Of a DNA stretch of 64,000 bases, positions 11,250 through 21,797 are shown one piece after another. The notes below the pieces were generated by a model. The model was given only the letters and a program-made list of their open reading frames with translations. It was not told the origin of the DNA and did not search any database. How positions within the stretch are numbered: position 1 is the first letter of the stretch; each line of letters begins with the position of its first letter. The DNA is from Archegozetes longisetosus (Eukaryota > Arthropoda > Arachnida > Sarcoptiformes > Trhypochthoniidae): the NCBI GenBank assembly GCA_018873245.2, contig JAEMBT020000006.1, forward strand, positions 4,187,855-4,251,854, written 5' to 3'. A program made the position numbers and the translations under genes.

Positions 11250-12250
11250 TGGAAATTCTTAAAATGCTACCATCAAAAGATACAGAAAATCATTGGATAA
11301 AATGTCCAAAAATCATGAAAATAGAAGCAAAAGACAATAAACTTGGATGGCGTTTTTATAGTAAAAATATTTTATTCTTCGAAAGTTACTATTAATCTGT
11401 TAAATAAAACAATTTTGAAAACATGAAGCTTACATTTTTGCAAGTTATGCAAATTTGTTTTGCATTTACTTCGGGATTCAGTTTAAAACAAGCCATTGAT
11501 CAGTGTGATCCTTCATTTGTTACAATGTAAAGTTGGTATTCAGAATTACGTTACATAAGTATTTGATCTTTTTGACTTACGTAAACAAATCTTATAGGTT
11601 TGCTCAGAAATCTTGAAGATATTAAAAGAAAAAATTGGGGGGCCAAATTTACATGTGCAATTGGATGAAAGTAATATAAAAAATAAGTATCATTGAGGAC
11701 GATTAACAGCTGGAACACATAAAAGTAATTATATATTTGGCGGTGTTTGCAAAGAAATCAAGATAAATCACTGATTCCCATTGACTCCCATTGACTTCTA
11801 TTGTCTAAAATGGATACAAAATTAATTGATTTATATAGGAATCGTTTGATGTATTAGTTAATAAAAACAAAGACAATTTGGCTAATGATAAGAGAAAATG
11901 TAACAAGTGGTAGCTTACTTCATAGAGACGGTGCCGTTGTTTATCAAGGAATCGACAGTCAGAAAGCTTTTGATGACTATAACATCGAAGTTTGGGGACA
12001 TGAATCAGCTATTCATAAAAATGCTAAATTTTCCAAGCCTTCTGAAAATGAAAAAGAAATAACTGTCACCACCAGTGTGCAAGAAAATGAATGGCGCCTT
12101 GTAAAAAATCCAGTAAAGTCTTGGTGTGATAGTGATACTATTGAGTCTTATATATGTAGGCAACCTCTAACTTGCAATCCTGACCTATACAAAACTATGG
12201 CTGCCAGGTCAATTGGCACCAAAAACCGGAGAAAAATATCAAAGGGTTCC
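11250..12250 (+). pseudogene. Decayed ISXO2-like (IS1595-type) DDE transposase
   Basis: Three stop- and frameshift-separated segments read as the order expected for eukaryotic ISXO2-like transposases. The first (about 11260-11400) is a zinc-binding-like start with HWIKCPKI, followed by LGWRFYSK. The second (about 11600-11760) has IGGPNLHVQLDES, a YH-x-GR word and YIFGGVCKE. The third (11885-12200) is an open stretch with ENVTSGSLLHRDGAVVYQGI, DDYNIEV and a late NEWRLVKNPVKSW. The family's catalytic DDE residues lie in the second and third segments (DES; the D of HRDG). A TTGACTCC minisatellite sits between segments two and three. Stops inside segments one and two rule out a working enzyme. 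Confidence 0.65.
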
Positions 12251-12276
12251 CCTTATAAAAAAAATCCAATAATGCT

Positions 12277-12640
12277 TATAAAGGCTGTGGTGATGCATTA
12301 TAGAGTGATATACATAAGTCACTTCTGCTGTGGTCACTTTATCCTCTTTTTTTGTATTTTTTGAAACAAGAAAACTATTGATTGAGTTATTCTTCTTAAC
12401 AATTGAAGTATTTTTTTTATACTTGTCTGATTTTAAATGACTATCAATAGCACGAAAGCCATCAAATTTAATTGTGACTCTAATTTTGCAGAAAATCCAA
12501 TCAGCATTATGTTCATCAATCTTTCTCAGCCAATGTTTACACAAATCGTTTTTTAACCAATTATTATTAAATGAAACATAATATCTTAGAATTTTCTTTT
12601 TAGGACTATTAGCACTTGAATTTTCGGCTCTTTTGTTCAT
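12277..12640 (-). pseudogene. N-terminal fragment of a hAT/ZBED-like transposase
   Basis: From Met12640 the frame reads a basic start, then FNNNWLKNDLCKHWLRKID, a CxxC-less zinc-finger-like segment (WIFCKIR), GFRAIDSHLKSDKYKKN and AAEVT-type sequence TTAEVTYVYHSIMHHHS. This order (NEWL..., C-x-x-C, H-x-x-S-x-K-H, then 'AEVTFAYHxVKHHHSY') is a pattern I recognise from BED-like hAT transposons of arthropods and other animals. The similarity ends near 12277, where the ISXO2-like relic begins, so most of the transposase is missing. The second zinc-ligand cysteine also appears lost. Confidence 0.55.
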
Positions 12641-13189
12641 TTTACTTATAAATTTATAGATAAGACTAATTAAATATAACTATAAACTTTATAGATTATT
12701 CTAAATAATTTAAAATATTAAATTTACTTTAATTAATTTGATTACTGACTAAACTTTATGTAGTAAACTCTCATTATAGTCAAGTTAGATTTAGTGAATC
12801 TCCCGCTAATATGAACGAATTTTAAAGTCTATTTGGTTTACAATTCAACAAATAAGATTATATTAAGCTCCAGTTATAGTAAACTTTCGAAATATTAATC
12901 GGATTTTTCTTAGATCCATATTGCTCTATCTAGATTTTCTTGCAAAATGTTGAGAAATAGTTTTATAGACTTCTTTCAATACCTCAGTGATACTTAAGTG
13001 ATAGTGATTGAAGGATTAACATAATCATAAAGATAAATCTATGAAAGAATGCAAGTGGACCAACAGGCGTTAATCTTTTGAGTTGAAGACTTTTATTTTT
13101 AAAGTTTATCTATAAATACATTATATGTTCATTAAATTCTCATCAAAATATTGACTGAAAAACGGAGAAAATGACTAAACAAAGATTCC

Positions 13190-13262
13190 CAAAACGGAGA
13201 CTGGAGGACACCTCCGAATACCGGAGTCTTCGGTCTAATCCCGGAGACCTGGCAGCCGTATA
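13190..13262. repeat. GC-rich CCGGAG repeat cluster
   Basis: A 70-base block with repeated CGGAG/CCGGAG words (ACGGAGACTGGAGGACACC, ACCGGAGTCTTCGG, CCCGGAGACCTGGCAGCCGT) stands out sharply from the AT-rich surroundings. It resembles the end of a DNA transposon, but no partner end was found nearby. Confidence 0.4.
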
Positions 13263-13618
13263 CAAAACAAATACCTAATCCTTTTGTTTGTTTGTTTGTT
13301 TACTTATTTTTTGCCTACTCTGGAAATTTTACATTTCCACAGAGAAGTGCAACTCTTTAAAACTATAATCTGCGCTATATATAAAGGCGCAATAATTTTG
13401 TATAAAAGAGAGAGTCCTTCATACTTATTTGAATCAATAAAATCATTTTTAACAAACAAGTGTTCAAAACTTTTGCTGTAGTCAGACTAAAAAGTAAAGT
13501 CGACTAAAATATAGAAAGCTACTTGTATAAGAAAAGATATTTTACAGAGTTAAATAATCAGCAAAAGTTTAATCAATTTTAAACGATATTAAAATCATGT
13601 ATACTGGAGTTTTTAATT

Positions 13619-13745
13619 ACAATGAAACCTCCATAAGCTGAATATTCCTTACGTTAGAAACCCTCTATAAGTTAAACACAAAGGTAAGACCCGATTCCCT
13701 TCCATGGAATTTCACTATAAAATACAATCTGTAAGTTAAAGACCA
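13619..13745. mobile_element. Pogo/Tigger-like MITE fragment
   Basis: CAATGAAACCTCCATAAGCT followed by CCCTCTATAAGTTAAAC and, later, TCTGTAAGTTAAAGACC is the 'CAGTGAAACCTCCATAAGT' type of end seen in pogo/Tigger-like elements. Only one end can be defined. No transposase. The rest of 12641-14621 has no supportable gene. Confidence 0.45.
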
Positions 13746-14625
13746 TTTTATCCTAAAGCAAAGCATGTTTTTAAGGGTCCAATACTATCCAAAACACTTT
13801 TATATCTTAAAAAAATTTCAAAACAATTGGTATAAAAATTACTAACATTAAAATATAGTACTCTTTGAATTGGATGGCAATTGATTTATTACTAATGGAT
13901 TAATTGAAAGTATTATAATTTGAATCTGAGTTGTGATAATATCGAGCAAAGCAAAACAAAATCAATGAAATATTAGTTGTAAAGTAGAATTAATAAATAA
14001 GGCTTATCTGGCGAAAAGTTAAGAAATTGGAGATCGATTAGATGATATCAGAGGGCACGGTTTCTAACATAGAGAAAATTTTTTAAATGAGTTGTGCAGT
14101 CGTAGTAATAAACTGAAAAAAAATAAGAAAAATACTAACGAAAAAAATGTCTTGAGTGACATATTCTGTCTTAAAACCCTCTTTACCTTGAACCTAAATT
14201 CTAGTGCTAAAACTGCTTTAACTTATGGAAGTTTTACTGTATTAAATTATAAGCGAATATTCAGAGTCAATATGAGTCAATTGGAGTTAATTAAATTGAA
14301 ATTAAATGAAAATAAATCTTATTAATGAAAATTTATTGTAATCACTAATAATTTTTAATCACTACAGTAATCTAAATGACGGGATAAATTTGAGTCTTTG
14401 GAAAAGGTTTTAAAACAAAAACTACAAAGATAAACCCATTTTTTCTAAATACTATGGCTGTACATGATAATTGTCTTATCGTATTGAAATATAAACATGC
14501 ACATTATGTTATAGCATGAGAATAAGATTTGAGGAAATTGTTATTTTTACAATTCATATCATTATTGCGCAATGCTCATTTATGTATATCAAAATTCAAA
14601 CTATGATTACATTTAAATGATTTAA

Positions 14626-15071
14626 CCCTTCCAGGTCTAAAATATTTTGCATACATCAATGACTAAGATGGGACAATTTGTCTACCAATTTGAACCTTAA
14701 TTAATTTTAATTTGAATGTGATTTTAGCTACATTTCTTTCTTACATTTGAAAAAATATGACGATCAAGTTAATTATTCATATCAATTACAATGGTTAAAC
14801 AATATTTTTGTTACCTTTTCTGAATGATTCAAACATGCATATTTATTAAACTTTTGACATTTTCAGCAAAATGAGATTACACTCTGTGCGTGAAATCGCT
14901 TGCAAATCGTTTCAGTGATTTGTTTATTTTAAAAAAAGATATTTAGTTTCAGCAAAGACTATTCAACAAATAATGTCTAAAAGTTTAATGTCAATTAATG
15001 AATGCGTTTGTGATTTAAACTAATTTAAATTAGCTTGGTAGACAGTTTGTCCCATCTTAGTCTTGGAAGAG
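14626..15071. mobile_element. MITE with TTAA target duplication (piggyBac-type)
   Basis: TTAA at 14622-14625 and 15072-15075 flank a 446-base element. The left end CCCTTCCAGG and right end CTTGGAAGAG are inverted repeats, and the subterminal GACTAAGATGGGACAA word is present on both sides (inverted), with an extra ~24 bases inserted in the left arm. TTAA duplication plus a CCC-start end is characteristic of piggyBac-type elements. It has no coding capacity. Confidence 0.7.
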
Positions 15072-15353
15072 TTAATATATCGATAATGTTGAAAAAAAAA
15101 AATCATTAAAATATCTTATATGTCTATCGCATACACATAAAATTTATATAAACTATTATCAAATGACGGGAAATTAAGTTTGAAAATTATAAACATTAAT
15201 TTGACCATGTTAACCTTGAGGTCGACAAAAGATTTATTTTATACATAAAAGCTAATGTAATTTAGCCTAACATATCAGAAGGGTTTTTGCCGGCCTTAAG
15301 TTTGATATAGTGAATTTTACAAAAATTGTAATTTTTAATTAACATGGAAGAAT

Positions 15354-15569
15354 TAAAATATTTATATACTAAAACGTGCTTGTTCTCTACGTTTAGATAA
15401 AATCCCAAAGCGTAGCGTTACACGTGTTAAAGATGATGAATTTTTAATGAAGTTAAATACCGTTAAACCTATTATTTTATCAAATAAAAGAAAAATAATT
15501 GACGATACGCAAATTAAAACTAATGACTTAATCTGTGCAAGTTGTAGATTGTATGCAAAAAAATTTTAA
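15354..15569 (+). pseudogene. Short transposon-like coding relic with a CxxC motif
   Basis: The frame ending in TAA at 15567-15569 is open for about 70 codons and lacks an in-frame ATG at its start. It reads LDKIPKRSVTRVKDDEF, a hydrophilic middle and NDLICASCRLYAKKF. The basic N-terminus followed by a C-x-x-C pair near 'DLIC' is reminiscent of transposon-encoded proteins, but I cannot name the family. It could be an exon of a larger gene lost elsewhere. Confidence 0.3.
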
Positions 15570-15812
15570 AGTGACAATAATCATATTGAAAATCAAGTTG
15601 AGTAATTAACAATCTACCCAGATATATCAACATTTGCATCTACAATTGATTAACATCATAATTATAATGTATATATAGATATTATATGTAAAATAAACAA
15701 ATTCTGTATATTAACTGAGGATTTTTATGTATTTTTGTAAGCTTAATAACTTCTAAAATGCAACTTGTAAATAAATTATTTTTGTATAATTCTATATTAT
15801 ATAGTAAGCTAA

Positions 15813-16259
15813 TTATATGGTTAGAATAAAAATCAAATCACAATATGTTTTAGCATGTACAGCCAACTTCTTTTCATACTTTAATTTCCCATCCCTCCCC
15901 CTAATTTGAACTAAATCTTCATTATGGCTAGCAATATTAATGTTATTTATTTTATCCCCATCATCATACCAATACTCATCTATTTCATCAGTATCAATAG
16001 ATTCAGTACCGCCATCACCACCATCACTGTCAGCACCACCAGTACCGCTAGCACTAACAGCAGTGCCAATGCCACCAACACCACCAATACTGCCGATACC
16101 ACCAATACCGCCAGTACCATCAGAAGTGTCAGCACCACTATCACTAACATTGTCAGGACTATTGTCATTACACTCATTATTGTCATTTACTTTAGTATCA
16201 TTATTATTTTTGTTATTATTCTGCCTATTACTAGATATCCTATTCGGTGTCCTCCGCAT
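15813..16259 (-). CDS. Hypothetical low-complexity Asn/Asp/Ser/Gly-rich protein
   Basis: A 148-codon frame from Met16259. Residues ~10-50 are Asn/Asp-rich, ~50-90 are repetitive Gly-Ile/Gly-Thr/Ser (GGIGGIGSIGGVGGIG), then an acidic stretch and a more ordinary tail with REGRDGKLKYEKK-like basic sequence. On the DNA level it is a degenerate (ACC/GCC)n trinucleotide array, and all frames are open here, so coding potential is uncertain. The tail looks less repetitive and may be real coding sequence. The frame abuts a MITE at 16262, so the true 5' end may be displaced. No function assigned. Confidence 0.3.
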   Translation of the reverse strand: MRRTPNRISSNRQNNNKNNNDTKVNDNNECNDNSPDNVSDSGADTSDGTGGIGGIGSIGGVGGIGTAVSASGTGGADSDGGDGGTESIDTDEIDEYWYDDGDKINNINIASHNEDLVQIRGRDGKLKYEKKLAVHAKTYCDLIFILTI

Positions 16260-16261
16260 AG

Positions 16262-16868
16262 ACCCGATTCTAATTTAACCCAAGACGTTTTTGACCCAAA
16301 CTTTTTTCTATTTTAGCCCAATAGTCATTTCACCCTTAATGACAAAAATAAATGTTCATTTTGACCCAATATCACACTATGAATAATTTTTCATTGACTG
16401 ATTATGCATGAAGAAACGTATCAAAATACAGTCTGTCCTTTTAACTTCTAAACTATGACAAAGCAAGTAAAGCTTCTCATATTTTCATATTTTAATCAAA
16501 TGTCCAATAAATTACTCATCGATTCAAAATTTGGTACTTTGAAATAAGCTTTTAATAATCACATCGACTTTACGGACGTATGTAATAATCAAGTACTTTT
16601 GCGATCAAAGGTTTTCATGATTTAATTATGAATTGAGACTGTTTTACTTTTATTTTAGATCTAATCATTTAATAATTTTGTTTTTACTATTTATATCATT
16701 TTTTCTATTTAATAGCATTTGAAGAGAGCTTCAATCTGTACTCTTCTTTTATAACATTGGGTCAAATAAACATAGGGTTATATCTTCTTTGGGTTAAAAT
16801 CTCTTGGGTCAAGTCAGATTGGATCTATTAGTGATCGGGTCAAATCAAACTTGGGTCAATCAGAGGTA
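16262..16868. mobile_element. Element with inverted sets of GACCCAA subterminal repeats
   Basis: The left ~120 bases contain TAGACCCGATTC, TTTAACCCAAGACG, TTTTGACCCAAAC, TTAGCCCAA and TTTTGACCCAATA. The right ~130 bases contain the same words inverted: ATTGGGTCAAATAAAC, TTTGGGTTAAAATC, CTTGGGTCAAGTC, TCGGGTCAAATC, CTTGGGTCAATC and GGTAGACC. The middle (about 16380-16740) is AT-rich and non-coding. Clusters of short subterminal repeats in opposite orientation at the two ends are typical transposase-binding arrays of a non-autonomous DNA transposon. Confidence 0.65.
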
Positions 16869-16954
16869 GACCTCCTATTCCTAGTCATGGCTCTAGTTTT
16901 CATATTTTTAATTTTAAAACATAAGTACTTTTTAGTTAACAATGCGCGTGTTTG

Positions 16955-16977
16955 ATATATATATATATATATATATA
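16955..16977. repeat. (AT)n microsatellite
   Basis: Uninterrupted AT dinucleotide tract. Confidence 0.9.
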
Positions 16978-17214
16978 ACAATGGGGCGTTGATAAACTAA
17001 TGACTTCATATATGATAACCTTAGTAACTACTAGAAAGTACAGTTGTGTCAGAATAAATTCTTCTAGTGAAAAGTAGTTAACACTTAAGGAATTAAATTG
17101 CAACTTTAAAGAGTGAATTAACTTAAGTCAAATAAAACTTCTCCTCTATCAATGATTAACTTTTATTTCATTGCAAAAGATGTTTGCAGATAGCTGATTA
17201 TGAAGTGATTAAAT

Positions 17215-17282
17215 TAGTGATGGAAAATTTCTAGAAAGTTTCTCAAGATAATTTCTCCAGAAATTTTCTTTTTACAACACTA
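17215..17282. mobile_element. Tiny MITE, copy 1 of 3
   Basis: TAGTGATGGAAAATTTCTAG at the left and CTTTTTACAACACTA at the right are imperfect inverted ends; the core has TTTCTCAAGATAATTTCTCC. Two further copies lie at 29636-29732 and 55206-55295. Confidence 0.65.
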
Positions 17283-17756
17283 GATTAAATGCTTTTCTGT
17301 TAGTCATTTCGTACATATTAGTCATGATAGACTTATTTTCATTTAAAGTTGTAAAGTTTTGGCTTCGATTGAACTTCGAAAACTTGCTTCTTACTAATCA
17401 TTTCGGCTAAGGTGTGCCAACCATCCGAAAGCTAGCTATTCTTACGATGAAATTTCACTTTTAGTTAGTTTTGCCAAAAACAATTTTATTCCCAAAGTGA
17501 TTACTTTTCCATGAAATATATCGAGAGATTAAATTTTTTCAATTCACTTGTTTATAGCAATAGTAAAGTATTTAGATTTAAATTTATTAGTTTTAAATTT
17601 ATTTAATAACTTGTGAGCAAAGATATGAATCAAATAAATAACATACTGAAAGATAGTGTAAGATTTAGTGAATTAAAGTCTTATATTCAAAAATTTAATC
17701 TAAATTATGTATTTGGTGGGGATGGAATGGGTATTAGAAGTATATGCGCCCAGGTA

Positions 17757-18050
17757 GTGCAGTCACTTCTGAGAGCAGAATATTTCACTATATAAATAAA
17801 AACATAAGATTTCCTTGAAAAAAGCATAGCGCAGTCAGTTTAGAGACCAGAAAATCTTAATATTTAAGTGAAAAACTAAGTTTTATGATTAGTTAAACAC
17901 ATTCAATCGCAGTTACTTTTGAGAACAAAATATTTCATTTTGGAGTGAAAAAAGAAATTTTCATGAGAAAAAACAAGGGAATAAAGTAGTCAATTAAGAG
18001 GTTGAAATATTTTGCTATTTAAGTGAAAAAACAGATTTTACTAAAATATG
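17757..18050 (+). repeat. Four degenerate tandem units of ~75 bp
   Basis: Units start near 17757, 17832, 17910 and 17983. Each opens with GCAGTCA- or GTAGTCAATT-like sequence, followed by GAGA-x-CAGAATATTT, then AAGTGAAAAAA and a T-rich run. The period is about 75-78 bases and copies are well diverged. An open frame at 17613-17795 runs into the first unit but has no recognisable domain. Confidence 0.6.
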
Positions 18051-18874
18051 CAAGTAAAAAACAAATGGAAAGCAAGAAAATATTAGAAAATTTTCACCTT
18101 CAAAAATTCATATCTTTAAAACGGCCATAGACTACGAGATGGTTTCTTTATTGTTTAATTTGTCTTTCAATATTCTTTATTTTGATACCTATAATGTTAT
18201 GGTCAGTGGTCAAGATCAATGAGTGGACATCGATCAGTCTAAATTTTGAATAGGTCATCATAGAACTTTGTTTCAAGCTTTGTTGAAATCAGTATGAAAA
18301 ATGGTTTCAAACAATATACTTATTGTTAAAGTTGTCTCAAATTTAAGGTTCCTTTTTAGATAAAAATCATTACTTATTCAAGTCACGTACACATCTTAAA
18401 GCTTTCTATTAATTTCATAAGAAAAGGATAGTCAATGTTTTTTTTCGTTATCTTATAGAAAGTAATGTAGAGTATTCGAAAAAATTATGACGTTCACGTG
18501 TCTTAAGCTTAAAATTTAATTTCTTCATTTCATGGAGTACCAGTTCCTTAAACCTTGAAAAATGATGCCAGTTTTTTTTATCGATTCAAGAATATTTCAT
18601 GTGACACTGCATTAGTTAATGCTCATTACGTTCGATTCATATATCTTAGTAATTTGTGGTATAAACTTTAAATAGTAAAGAGATCTCCTTATTCTATACT
18701 CTTTTAAGGAACACAATAAACAAGTGAAACTGTGGATTCTCCACATGAAAATATTGAGATGCTAACTGTAGCAGAAGGCATCGAAAGTAACAAAAATCGC
18801 AATACAACTGTATTTATATTCCAATAGTTTGATAAATGTATGCCTACTTTTTCAATTATTCCTTTTATTAGAAA

Positions 18875-19267
18875 ATGGATGAACGAAAGGGCTTAAACGG
18901 AGAATTTCTTAATGTCGCTGTGTAAGTAAATTTGCTCGTATGTGCGTATAAAAACAATAACTTATTATTCACTTATACACCTATAATATTCTATGGTACA
19001 CAAAACAGATTTACAGCGACAGTAACGGTATTACAAGACGTAATGAGCGATGGAGTAACGAACGGGAAAGATCCATCAGGCAAAAGTAGAAGCAAACACA
19101 TATACATGGCTATGTTTATTATAATTATTACATCAATTGTACTTCAAATTATTTTGGGTTTACTGCTGATATGGAATCCGGGAAAATGCCGTCGCTTAAA
19201 AAAAACAATTAATTTTGTTATTATGGTTCTTGGTATTATCATTACTGGTTTAGATAACACTAGTTGA
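18875..19267 (+). CDS. Ninjurin-like small membrane protein
   Basis: Two exons, 18875-18921 and 19009-19267, are joined across an 87-base intron (donor GTAAGT, acceptor AAACAG; phase 2 matches) and encode 101 residues. The start MDERKGLNGEFLN is preceded by a possible acceptor (TTTTATTAG), suggesting an intron in the 5' leader. The body has TVTVLQDVMSDG, a hydrophilic loop, a first membrane span in HIYMAMFIIIITSIVLQIIL with the SIVLQ/GLLL pattern, a short basic loop (CRRLKK), a second span (INFVIMVLGIIITG) and a short tail. This layout matches ninjurins, plasma-membrane proteins that oligomerise during membrane rupture and in cell adhesion. It is somewhat shorter than typical ninjurins at the N-terminal helical region, so an upstream exon or a truncated paralogue is possible. 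The large palindrome array begins about 330 bases downstream. Confidence 0.6.
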
Positions 19268-19601
19268 CATAATAAGAGCTCACGATAATATCTCAAGTAT
19301 ACTAAATTGAGGTACTGAGTCCCAAAAGTTGTACGATTAAAAGAATAATGATAACAATGTCATACACAGACAGCAAAATTTAATTCATTTTAATCTGTCC
19401 TGTCAAATATAAAATGATCAAAATATCTAATATTTTTCACTTTTCACCATTAAATATAACTTCATTTTTTTATAAATTTAATATTTTTATCTCAACTGTT
19501 ACTGTCCCCGCTAATATAATGAAAAGAAGAATTTATTCACACATTGATTTTACGATAGAATCAAGGCTTTGGATGTTAATTGATGATAATAATGATCTAT
19601 G

Positions 19602-20290
19602 TTTAAATTAAGTGCATTTTCGGTTAAACTACATCATAAGTCATACATATCTTAAAACTTTCTATTAGTTTCATAGAAAAAAAATTTTAATGCTTTCTCA
19701 TTATAATCTCATATGAAGCAATGTAAAGAATCAAAGATGCTCTAGACTTCGTTTAAACATATTCAAACACTTTAAAACTTGTTTTACAACTATTTTTTCC
19801 TTAAAAAGTGTGACCAAAAAACAGAGAAAATACGTTTCTTCATGAAAGCTAATCTTTTATAATGAATATTTGATTTATCATGAAGGAAGAACCTCTATCA
19901 AGACTTAGTTCTATTTAGAAAAATAGAATCAATTAGGAAATGAAATGCCTTCAAAGTCTATAATAGATGATGGAGAATCCATTTTAACTAAGTCTTGATA
20001 GAGGTTCTTCCTTCATGATAAATCAAATATTCATTATAAAAGATTAGCTTTCATGAAGAAACGTATTTTCTCTGTTTTTTGGTCACACTTTTTAAGGAAA
20101 AAATAGTTGTAAAACAAGTTTTAAAGTGTTTGAATATGTTTAAACGAAGTCTGGAGTATCTTTGATTCTTTACATTGCTTCATATGAGATTATAATGAGA
20201 AAGCATTAAAATTTTTTTCTATGAAATTAATAGAAAGTTTTAAGATGTGTATGACTGATGTAGTTTAACCGAAAATGCACTTAATTTAAA
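19602..20290. repeat. Palindrome P1
   Basis: Arms 19602-19910 and 19986-20290; spacer 19911-19985. The arm contains AGTGCATTTTCGGTTAAAC at its outer end and CTCTATCAAGACTTAGTT at its inner end. Confidence 0.85.
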
Positions 20291-21110
20291 TTTGATTGCA
20301 CTCTGAGTGCACATTTAAGAGTTTCTTTTTGATGAAATTCCGATTCATTGCTAATTGAAACAACAACTTCTTTTGCTTCATTCAAGTTTTCAAAATTAAT
20401 ATTGTTTTAGGATTGCACTTATTTTTAATTGAAATACTGTCTTTCATTAACTTTAGTATATTATTTCGCTTGCGCTCGACAAGGAGTTGGAGTCTTGACT
20501 ATTTTTCTTCAATTTTGACATTCGTATTGGTGGTATATAAACTTCTTCATCACTGGCATATATCTCATCAATAACTTCATCAACGGCTTTTGATATTGAA
20601 TCTCTTCTGTTTAAATGGAAAAGAAATACACAGAAATTTCAATTATGTACGTTCTTCAATTATATTATGTTGATATATCAATAATCACTTCAAAAACGTA
20701 AAGCCTACGTAAGTGAAGATTGATATATCAACATAAAATAATTGAAGAACGTACATAATTGAAATTTCTGTGTATTTCTTTTCCATTTAAACAGAAGAGA
20801 TTCAATATCAAAAGCCGTTGATGAAGTTATTGATGAGATATATGCCAGTGATGAAGAAGTTTATATACCACCAATACGAATGTCAAAATTGAAGAAAAAT
20901 AGTCAAGACTCCAACTCCTTGTCGAGCGCAAGCGAAATAATATACTAAAGTTAATGAAAGACAGTATTTCAATTAAAAATAAGTGCAATCCTAAAACAAT
21001 ATTAATTTTGAAAACTTGAATGAAGCAAAAGAAGTTGTTGTTTCAATTAGCAATGAATCGGAATTTCATCAAAAAGAAACTCTTAAATGTGCACTCAGAG
21101 TGCAATCAAA
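20291..21110. repeat. Palindrome P2
   Basis: The arms meet around 20681-20720, with inner arm ends TTGATATATCAAT/ATTGATATATCAA. Each arm carries the reverse or forward copy of the relic exon beginning at AAACAG/AAGAGATTCAATATC. Confidence 0.85.
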
Positions 21111-21797
21111 TTTAAATTAAGTGCATTTTCGGTTAAACTACATCAGTCATACACATCTTAAAACTTTCTATTAATTTCATAGAAAAAAAATTTTAATGCT
21201 TTCTCATTATAATCTCATATGAAGCAATGTAAAGAATCAAAGATACTCCAGACTTCGTTTAAACATATTCAAACACTTTAAAACTTGTTTTACAACTATT
21301 TTTTCCTTAAAAAGTGTGACCAAAAAACAGAGAAAATACGTTTCTTCATGAAAGCTAATCTTTTATAATGAATATTTGATTTATCATGAAGGAAGAACCT
21401 CTATCAAGACTTAGTTCTATTTAGAAAAATAGAATCAATTAGGAAATGAAATGCCTTCAAAGTCTATAATAGATGATGGAGAATCCATTTTAACTAAGTC
21501 TTGATAGAGGTTCTTCCTTCATGATAAATCAAATATTCATTATAAAAGATTAGCTTTCATGAAGAAACGTATTTTCTCTGTTTTTTGGTCACACTTTTTA
21601 AGGAAAAAATAGTTGTAAAACAAGTTTTAAAGTGTTTGAATATGTTTAAACGAAGTCTGGAGTATCTTTGATTCTTTACATTGCTTCATATGAGATTATA
21701 ATGAGAAAGCATTAAAATTTTTTTCTATGAAATTAATAGAAAGTTTTAAGATGTGTATGACTGATGTAGTTTAACCGAAAATGCACTTAATTTAAAT
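21111..21797. repeat. Palindrome P1'
   Basis: A near-identical second copy of P1 with the spacer in the same orientation. Confidence 0.85.

Noticed and set aside
14092-14325. 77-codon plus-strand frame
   Set aside because: Lys/Asn/Leu-rich as expected by chance in AT-rich DNA; no motif and no neighbouring exon.
15924-16316. Plus-strand frames over the ACC/GCC trinucleotide array
   Set aside because: Thr/Ser/Pro homopolymer-like translations caused by the repeat; the minus-strand frame has a less repetitive tail and was listed with low confidence.
17613-17795. 60-codon plus-strand frame beginning MSKDMNQINNIL
   Set aside because: Runs into a tandem repeat, ends there, and has no domain or splice support.
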